Source: Aphanomyces cochlioides
Lineage: Eukaryota; Oomycota; Saprolegniomycetes; Saprolegniales; Verrucalvaceae
Length of the DNA: 64,000 bases
Assembly (NCBI GenBank): GCA_019828595.1
Contig: JAHQRK010000004.1
Coordinates: forward strand, 3,100,001-3,164,000
Reading direction: 5' to 3'
Shown: one piece after another, positions 58,401 through 64,000 of the stretch
How the letters are laid out: every line of letters starts with the position of its first letter
How positions within the stretch are numbered: the first letter of the stretch is position 1
The notes under the pieces: model-generated
What the model was told of the DNA's origin: nothing
The model's database searches: none
The model's input: the letters and a program-made list of their open reading frames with translations, nothing else
Translations under genes and position numbers: made by a program

Positions 58401-59328
58401 GAGACTGACCTCCACCGTGTGATCCACTCGACTCAAACACTGAGCGACCAGCACGTGAGCTATTTCATGTTTCAAATGTTCCGAGCGCTCAAATATCTTC
58501 ATTCCGCCAACATCTTCCACCGCGACTTGAAGCCCTCGAATATTTTGCTTACCACGCAGTGCGAAGTCAAGGTTCTGACGTGAGTTATCGACGCATCTGA
58601 GAGTTCTATAGGTCTGCGACTTGGGGTTGGCTCGCTCTCTCGACAAGTGGGAAGCCATTCACACTGACTTGACTGAATATGTTGTCACGCGATGGTATCG
58701 TGCTCCTGAAGTGCTCTTGGATGGTTCTCGCTACGGCGCTTCCGTCGATATGTGGTCTGCCGGCTGCATCATGGTTCGTTTATAGAATTCGAGGTTACCG
58801 TCTGAAAGCTCCATGTAGGCTGAAATGCTCGGCCGTAAGCCTCTCTTTCCAGGCAACAGCACAGTGAATCAACTCGGCAAGATATTTAATGTCCTTGGAA
58901 CACCGTCACCAGAGTATGTGACGAAATTATTGAAACCTGCCGCCCAGCGATGGGTCCAGAAGCAAGCCTATCGACCAGCCCTGGCATTCTCTGAGTTGTA
59001 CCCTCAGACAAACGTCCTGGCACTTGATCTGCTCTCGAAACTACTCACGTATGACCCGAAAGCACGACTAACAGCCGACCAAGCGCTGGCCCACCCTTAC
59101 ATTACAGCCCTTGGGATTGTTGCCGATCCCGCTGTCGATACGTTTGTTGGCACCGTCGATTCTTCCCACGAAAAAGTCCCAGAAGTGAAGGAAGACATGC
59201 AGCGTGCAGTGTTTGAGCAAGTGTGCATTTTCCACCCGGAGGCTCTTGAAGCCGAGAAGCGACTTGCTGCTGAAGATGTACCGCATACTGTTAGCCCAAG
59301 CGGACGCCTACGGCCGCTGGAATCATGA
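55489..59328 (+). CDS. MAP kinase fused to N-terminal PH and C2-like domains
   Basis: Exons 55489-56538, 56571-57128, 57173-57726, 57765-57950, 57995-58571, 58612-58773, 58819-59328; the frame closes to 1198 residues. Residues about 257-350 form a PH domain ([19 protein letters not shown] to the Trp of QWMRAIRA). About 570-720 is C2-like ([28 protein letters not shown]). The kinase spans about 834-1150: Gly loop [24 protein letters not shown] in place of DFG, TEY at 996-998, and VTRWYRAPE, so it is an ERK-type MAP kinase. No stop or start gap separates C2 and kinase. The first intron (32 nt) is the weakest junction; the more usual 40-nt form would shift the frame. Confidence 0.8.
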
Positions 59329-59456
59329 GCAGATGGCATCCTCAACAAAGAGCTGCTCGATGGTAGACAGTGGTCCACACTGCGTTGGAGTTTGTTAGGA
59401 TGAAACCTCGACGCGGAGAAAGGAGAAGAAAAAAAGATAAGATAACCAAATAGAGT

Positions 59457-61979
59457 CTACTTCAAGACTACGGATGGCTTTCCAGCTTCGACCTTGGAGC
59501 TGCCGAGGTTGCCATAATTTGCTTCTTCGAGTGCGGCTTCACGCATTTTGCGTCGCTCAAGACCACCAGAGCGCAAGCAAAAGCAGAGCATCATGAGATC
59601 GTAGCCAGTCATGAAGACAAAGCTGATAGAGCCGATCAAGCGGGTAAGATTGAACAAGGCAATGAACAAGAAAAGACTTGGGAGGAAGACGTTGGCTCCG
59701 ACGAAGTAAATGCACGTCATGATGAGCAGAGCATTCGAGAGGAGCCAGAACGTAAGCGTGTTGGAGCGGAACGCTTCGAAGTTCTTCTTCACCAAGTTCG
59801 TCTTAGCAGCGTGTTTCTTGTCCTCAGCTTCCTTAGCTTTGCGAGCAGCAACCAAATCCTTGTAGCTTCCGGAACTCGCTTTGTCGACGCCTGAAGCACC
59901 GCTTGGGCCGTGTCCACCACCGTCGGTCAAACCCTTGGTACCCCAACTCAAGTCTTGCAAGTTGCAGAAGGCGTAGATCATGAGGATGTTAATTGTCGTT
60001 GGAAGCAAAAGCATGTATTGCACGAACGTGAAGAGGACGTGGTGCAATTCGCAGTGGATGAGAGCAGCCACAAAATACACGCCAAGGGTCGAGATAATCA
60101 AGCAAATGTTGAAGAGCGAGATGTTGCCACCCGACGCAATCGACGCGAAGGCAAAGAAGACACCAGCCGTAACAACAATACCATACATGACAGCGAGGAA
60201 TGTGTAGAGGTTCTTGACATGCTGAGGTTTGTTGCCGAGGCCAAAGATGAGCTGAATCATGATCAGACCAGCGTAGACGACATTGAAGAGGGACATGGCA
60301 ATGGAGTGGTGATCATCATACCATTCTTCCGTCTGGGCAAAGCCGACTTTGTTCTTCTTCAAACTTGTGAAGACTGTGTAGTACACCGAGAGATAAAATG
60401 TAGCGACCATGAACCAACCGAACATGAATTGGATGATCAACTGGAAGTATTGGATCAAAAAGCCAATCTTGGTCAAAATACCGTGGTTCGTGTGGGTGTA
60501 GAGGCGACCCCACTGCACGATCGAGTACAACATGGCAAAGAAACTGCCGTTCAACCAACGACGACGTTGATTCATCAAGTCCACCAAGGTAGATGGTACA
60601 TCCGTTCGTGCAACAGCATCCTTAATGTACTTGAGCTTCCAGTTGCCGTTCGTGCGTGCCAAGAGCTCAAAACACAAGATACGATCTTCAGCCAAGTACA
60701 TGTTGCCGTAGAACGGACCAAGGTCGGCCATATCCGTCGTCAAACTCTTGAAGTAAGCATTGAGGGGGGCGCCCTTGATGGCTGAGAAGCGGTAGGCAGA
60801 AAACGCACCGGGAAGCACTGATACAAAGCCAAAGCACGATTCAGTAGCCTTGTCAAGCAAGTTCGACACCTTGTACTCGAAGTGCTGTGTCGCAATGACG
60901 AAGTTCCACAAGTGGGGAATGGGTTGACTGACGGCAATTTCACCACAGACACCACCGACGTCACGCTTCATTTCCAAAGTCGAGAGCAACTTGTAGAAGG
61001 CAGATTTGGTCGGCAAGGTACCCACATCCAGGAGCAAGTTGTAGTCTGGGTCGACTTGGTTGCAAAAGGCGTTGAAGAACCACAAGTGCGAGTTCAACTT
61101 GCCAGCGTTCGCTTCCTTCAATGCAAACACGACTTGGAGAGGAGGGTAGCAGGAATCCGAATGCGAAGGATGGTACAACTTGACCTTCTTCTTGTCCTTG
61201 GCCAAACGAAGGGTACGTTCAAACAAGTGCATGGTTGTGTTAGCACCAGTGGAGAAAATCGTCATGACATCTTCGTTGAAGAGGCCGAATTCGCTCAGAA
61301 GGGCCAATGTCGATGGGTTCGCCTTGGTTCGACCATCGCTCACAATGCATACAACAATGTTTTTCCAAGCATCATCACCCTTGTAACCTGGCAATGCGTT
61401 CTTTTGGATGTATGCGACGTTGTTGCACACCTTGCGAAGGGTCGTAGCCAATTCCTCAGCATCTTCGTTGTACATGGTAATGACGATCATCATTGTTGGT
61501 TTGCGACCACGCGCGACACACTGCATGCGGTAGCCATCAGAGGTGAAGTTAATTGGGTTTACAGTCGCGACGGGGGTGTAGCTCATTTCAGTCGCTTCTT
61601 CGTAGTGATCACCACCGGCATATTCTTTCGCAAAGGGGACTTGAATACCACGGCACTTGCGGGATGGAAGTGGTCCCGCACGTCCTCCTTCGAGCCAGAG
61701 GGACAGATTTTCCGCCCATCCGATGACTTCTTGGGCCTTGGCGAGGAGCATGGGTGCAATATCATCTCCGTCGCGCTCTGACACAAGGAGGAGACATTCA
61801 CCAGCATTGACGAAACAATTGATCGCTTCACTGTAAAACATATCCGCTTCGGCGCGGCAACCTCGTTCGATGTATCGGAACGCATCGAGCGTCGTCACGC
61901 ATTCGTTCTCAAAGCGGACGTGACTGCCGACGCGGCTCGATCGGACGGACGGTCGTCTGTTGTCTTGTTGACCGACCAT
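59457..61979 (-). CDS. Chitin synthase (GT2) with N-terminal MIT-like region
   Basis: Membrane processive transferase making beta-1,4-N-acetylglucosamine polymer from UDP-GlcNAc. Intronless, 840 residues. Residues about 28-100 are a helical hairpin rich in Ala and Glu, like the MIT domain known in Saprolegnia chitin synthases, which is thought to guide trafficking. Catalytic marks: VITMYNEDAEEL, CIVSDGR, the DVGT Asp, the LAEDRILCFEL Asp pair, and QRRRWLNGS. Seven or more membrane helices follow, two of them between about 690 and 790. The C terminus is short and polar. It is convergent with the PH-C2-MAP kinase (128-bp gap). Its presence beside cellulose synthases fits a saprolegnialean wall. 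Confidence 0.95.
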   Translation of the reverse strand: MVGQQDNRRPSVRSSRVGSHVRFENECVTTLDAFRYIERGCRAEADMFYSEAINCFVNAGECLLLVSERDGDDIAPMLLAKAQEVIGWAENLSLWLEGGRAGPLPSRKCRGIQVPFAKEYAGGDHYEEATEMSYTPVATVNPINFTSDGYRMQCVARGRKPTMMIVITMYNEDAEELATTLRKVCNNVAYIQKNALPGYKGDDAWKNIVVCIVSDGRTKANPSTLALLSEFGLFNEDVMTIFSTGANTTMHLFERTLRLAKDKKKVKLYHPSHSDSCYPPLQVVFALKEANAGKLNSHLWFFNAFCNQVDPDYNLLLDVGTLPTKSAFYKLLSTLEMKRDVGGVCGEIAVSQPIPHLWNFVIATQHFEYKVSNLLDKATESCFGFVSVLPGAFSAYRFSAIKGAPLNAYFKSLTTDMADLGPFYGNMYLAEDRILCFELLARTNGNWKLKYIKDAVARTDVPSTLVDLMNQRRRWLNGSFFAMLYSIVQWGRLYTHTNHGILTKIGFLIQYFQLIIQFMFGWFMVATFYLSVYYTVFTSLKKNKVGFAQTEEWYDDHHSIAMSLFNVVYAGLIMIQLIFGLGNKPQHVKNLYTFLAVMYGIVVTAGVFFAFASIASGGNISLFNICLIISTLGVYFVAALIHCELHHVLFTFVQYMLLLPTTINILMIYAFCNLQDLSWGTKGLTDGGGHGPSGASGVDKASSGSYKDLVAARKAKEAEDKKHAAKTNLVKKNFEAFRSNTLTFWLLSNALLIMTCIYFVGANVFLPSLFLFIALFNLTRLIGSISFVFMTGYDLMMLCFCLRSGGLERRKMREAALEEANYGNLGSSKVEAGKPSVVLK

Positions 61980-62067
61980 CTCTTTGTATCAGGGAACAAA
62001 CGCAAAATGGCCCTTTCGTGCAGAGGTTTGGAAATTTTCGATTTCAGTCCGGAGGGGGAACATTTTA

Positions 62068-62204
62068 GTTTAAACTCGTCCCGTTGGCGATTCGTTTGAT
62101 TAAACTCATACGTTTAAATACGTTAAACTTTGGTCACTGGGTTCTCGACATCGAGTCCAATGCATGCCGTGGTGTCTGGAGCTTGAAAAAAACGCGTTTA
62201 AAAC
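62068..62204. promoter_or_regulatory. Cluster of TTTAAAC-type motifs upstream of chitin synthase
   Basis: GTTTAAAC (62068), GATTAAAC (62098), GTTTAAAT (62112), GTTAAAC (62122) and GTTTAAAAC (62196) lie 90-220 bp upstream of the chitin synthase start. The first is an 8-bp palindrome. A regulatory role is inferred. The remainder of 61980-62949 shows no gene. Confidence 0.35.
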
Positions 62205-62949
62205 CAGAGCCACGGCGGAGGAGCGACCACCGACCAGATCCTGTCAGCCAAAATTCGATCATCGAATATCCTGCTCGCTTGCTGTCGCATTGAGAAGCGT
62301 GGAGCGTTGGTTTCGTCGCTCAAGAGATCAACAGTGGCAGTGAATATCGAGACGAGTCGTCCATGCATTTATCGCCTCTGGGTCTGTGTTAACTCCACGT
62401 TAAAGCCAGCACCACATGACAGAGTTACTCACACTGGGTGCTTAAATTTGCCCACGACCTTCGGAACACATGCACTGAAATAAGGAAATACATATCATCG
62501 TCTGGGTGTCGCATGTGCTTTTTCGGGTGAAATTACCCTGGGACATTCCATGCAGCGTGGGTTGAAATTGTCTTATAAAGTGTCATTGGTGTAACGCGGC
62601 AACTCAAATGTCAGTTTTAATGGCATTGGACGCTTGAACCAGACTGCGTCGTCGTGAACACAGAGGCTGGGCTGAACTCATTTTAAATCGACATTCGCTA
62701 GCATTTTATATGCTAGAGGAGTCGATGAAATGGCATCGCGGTACCTTCGCACGCGAGTGGTGGAACCTATCGTCAGCGTCTACAATGTCGCAACGCTGCT
62801 GATGTTTGTGGGCGCTTTTATCCACTCCACATCAAGCCTGTCAGGCCAGGAATGAGCACATAGTTCCGACATTTTTCGCAGTCTCCACTGCGTTAGGGTG
62901 AAGATTTTGGGTGGGGTTTGTCCAGGTGTTGTCTGTCCCCATTAGACTT

Positions 62950-64000
62950 GATCTTTGTATATATAAAAATACGAATAATTTTAATTCGAAATTTCTTTGT
63001 AGCATATGTTGTGTGAGTGAGAAGAGTGATTTTTATAATATTCTTTTATAAAAATATTGTGATATTTTGACAAGTTAGTTTGACTCATTTGAAATAGTCA
63101 TTGTGATGTTCATTTTCTTCTCCTCAGCGCATATAATATATAAATGAGCAGCACAAATTTTATTCAAAGTAACAGAACTAATTGGAATTTGTCAGCTAAC
63201 GTGACCAAATTTGAAACATACAGAGCCCTGGTAAAAATATTGTAGACCGCTTACGCTTTAGGCGCAGTCTCCCTGCGACTCAACAATGATTAACTGCAAA
63301 TATGAATAACATCAAGTACAACAAGGGCCTGTTCTACCTTTGCGAGGAAATTGATGCATCGTCGTCAACTTCTGGAAAACTTTAGGAAAAAAGAAACACG
63401 AAAATTTATATGGATAATTTAAAGTATATAATTATCCAATGATAATTATTATAAAATAATTCATTTGTTAATCTGGGAGAATTAACTGTAAAAATTCATC
63501 TAAGGTTTGCAAGAAATTGAGTCAAATGAATACCATCAGAACAATTTCAAGGGCACTACTATTAATAATATCAACTTCAATTTAAGTCTTTTGTTTTGAT
63601 CCAAATAGTTCGAAACAAATTTTTCCGAGAATTATTGCATACTAGTATTTGATTTGGATATGCACCATAGTGTTGTTGGCGAAAATTGATGAATTACAAA
63701 CGAACATCAATGAAAATGGACAAAAAATTTTGTTTCAAATTTGGTCACGTTAGCTGACAAATTCCAATTAGTTCTGTTGACTTTGAATAAAATTTGTGCT
63801 GCTCATTTATATATTATATGCGCTGAGGAGAAGAAAATGAACATCACAATGACTATTTCAAATGAGTCAAACTAACTTGTCAAAATATCACAATATTTTT
63901 ATAAAAGAATATTATAAAAATCACTCTTCTCACTCACACAACATATGCTACAAAGAAATTTCGAATTAAAATTATTCGTATTTTTATATATACAAAGATC
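62950..64000. repeat. Long inverted repeat (foldback), possibly transposon ends
   Basis: 62950-63217 is the reverse complement of 63732-64000 with only about one single-base gap seen. The 268-bp arms flank a 514-bp AT-rich spacer without open frame. The right arm reaches the window edge, so the repeat may be longer. Outer arm end reads GATCTTTGTATATA; inner ends read GACCAAATTTGAAAC. This fits a foldback or MITE-like element, but no target duplication can be checked. Confidence 0.8.

Noticed and set aside
58035..59328. A separate, minimal MAP kinase gene starting at ATG 58035
   Set aside because: The preceding exon joins in frame with no stop and only a canonical intron between; fusion is simpler, though transcript data could reverse this.
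59910..61781. 291- and 299-codon antisense frames over chitin synthase
   Set aside because: Shadows of an intronless, codon-biased gene; no motif or start context of their own.
1..64000. tRNA, rRNA, CRISPR arrays or bacterial operons
   Set aside because: No tRNA-like T-loop with matching acceptor stems, no spaced direct repeats, and all genes are eukaryotic with GT-AG introns.

Overview
The window is nuclear DNA of a compact eukaryotic genome, most likely a saprolegnialean oomycete of the Aphanomyces/Saprolegnia type. The evidence is the gene set: two oomycete-style cellulose synthases, a chitin synthase with an N-terminal MIT-like region, PH-domain kinases and a GH18 chitinase-like membrane protein. 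Genes are split by very short GT-AG introns, mostly 38-53 nt, and gaps between genes are often under 200 bp. The genus is an inference; no rRNA or marker gene is present.

Layout. 0-10.4 kb: the 3' part of a PH/zinc-ribbon/AGC kinase gene, condensin subunit NCAPD2, ESCRT-II VPS25, a Tctex-type dynein light chain and a small unknown gene. 10.4-15.3 kb: an intact GH18-like gene facing a decayed paralogue, then gene relics. 15.4-23 kb: a coiled-coil protein, the RINT1/Tip20 tether, a mitochondrial-type alpha/beta hydrolase and a MYND-finger methyltransferase-like gene. 24-34 kb: a Golgi-type glycosyltransferase, a large ubiquitin-specific protease, two unknown genes and a Na+/H+ exchanger. 34-49 kb: a TA-flanked MITE, cellulose synthase 1, a WW-like protein, a small ankyrin protein, a Cys-rich type I membrane protein and cellulose synthase 2 in the opposite orientation. 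49-64 kb: a 23-exon IQ/TPPP-like/TPR/WW-like protein, a PH-C2-MAP kinase fusion, a chitin synthase, and an AT-rich end with a long inverted repeat.

The genes do not form one pathway. Two themes recur. One is the cell wall and secretion (two cellulose synthases, chitin synthase, glycosyltransferase, GH18, RINT1, VPS25). The other is cytoskeletal or flagellar function (dynein light chain and possibly the IQ/TPR/TPPP-like protein).

Features beyond the gene list: a palindromic TTATCCGGATAA-type element lies just upstream of the start codons at seven loci, including two very short bidirectional promoters. Convergent neighbours overlap at their stop codons. A 488-bp identical tract joins the two inverted cellulose synthases and suggests gene conversion. 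Exon coordinates were read by eye; for nearly every model the reading frame closes across all junctions, which is the main internal check.
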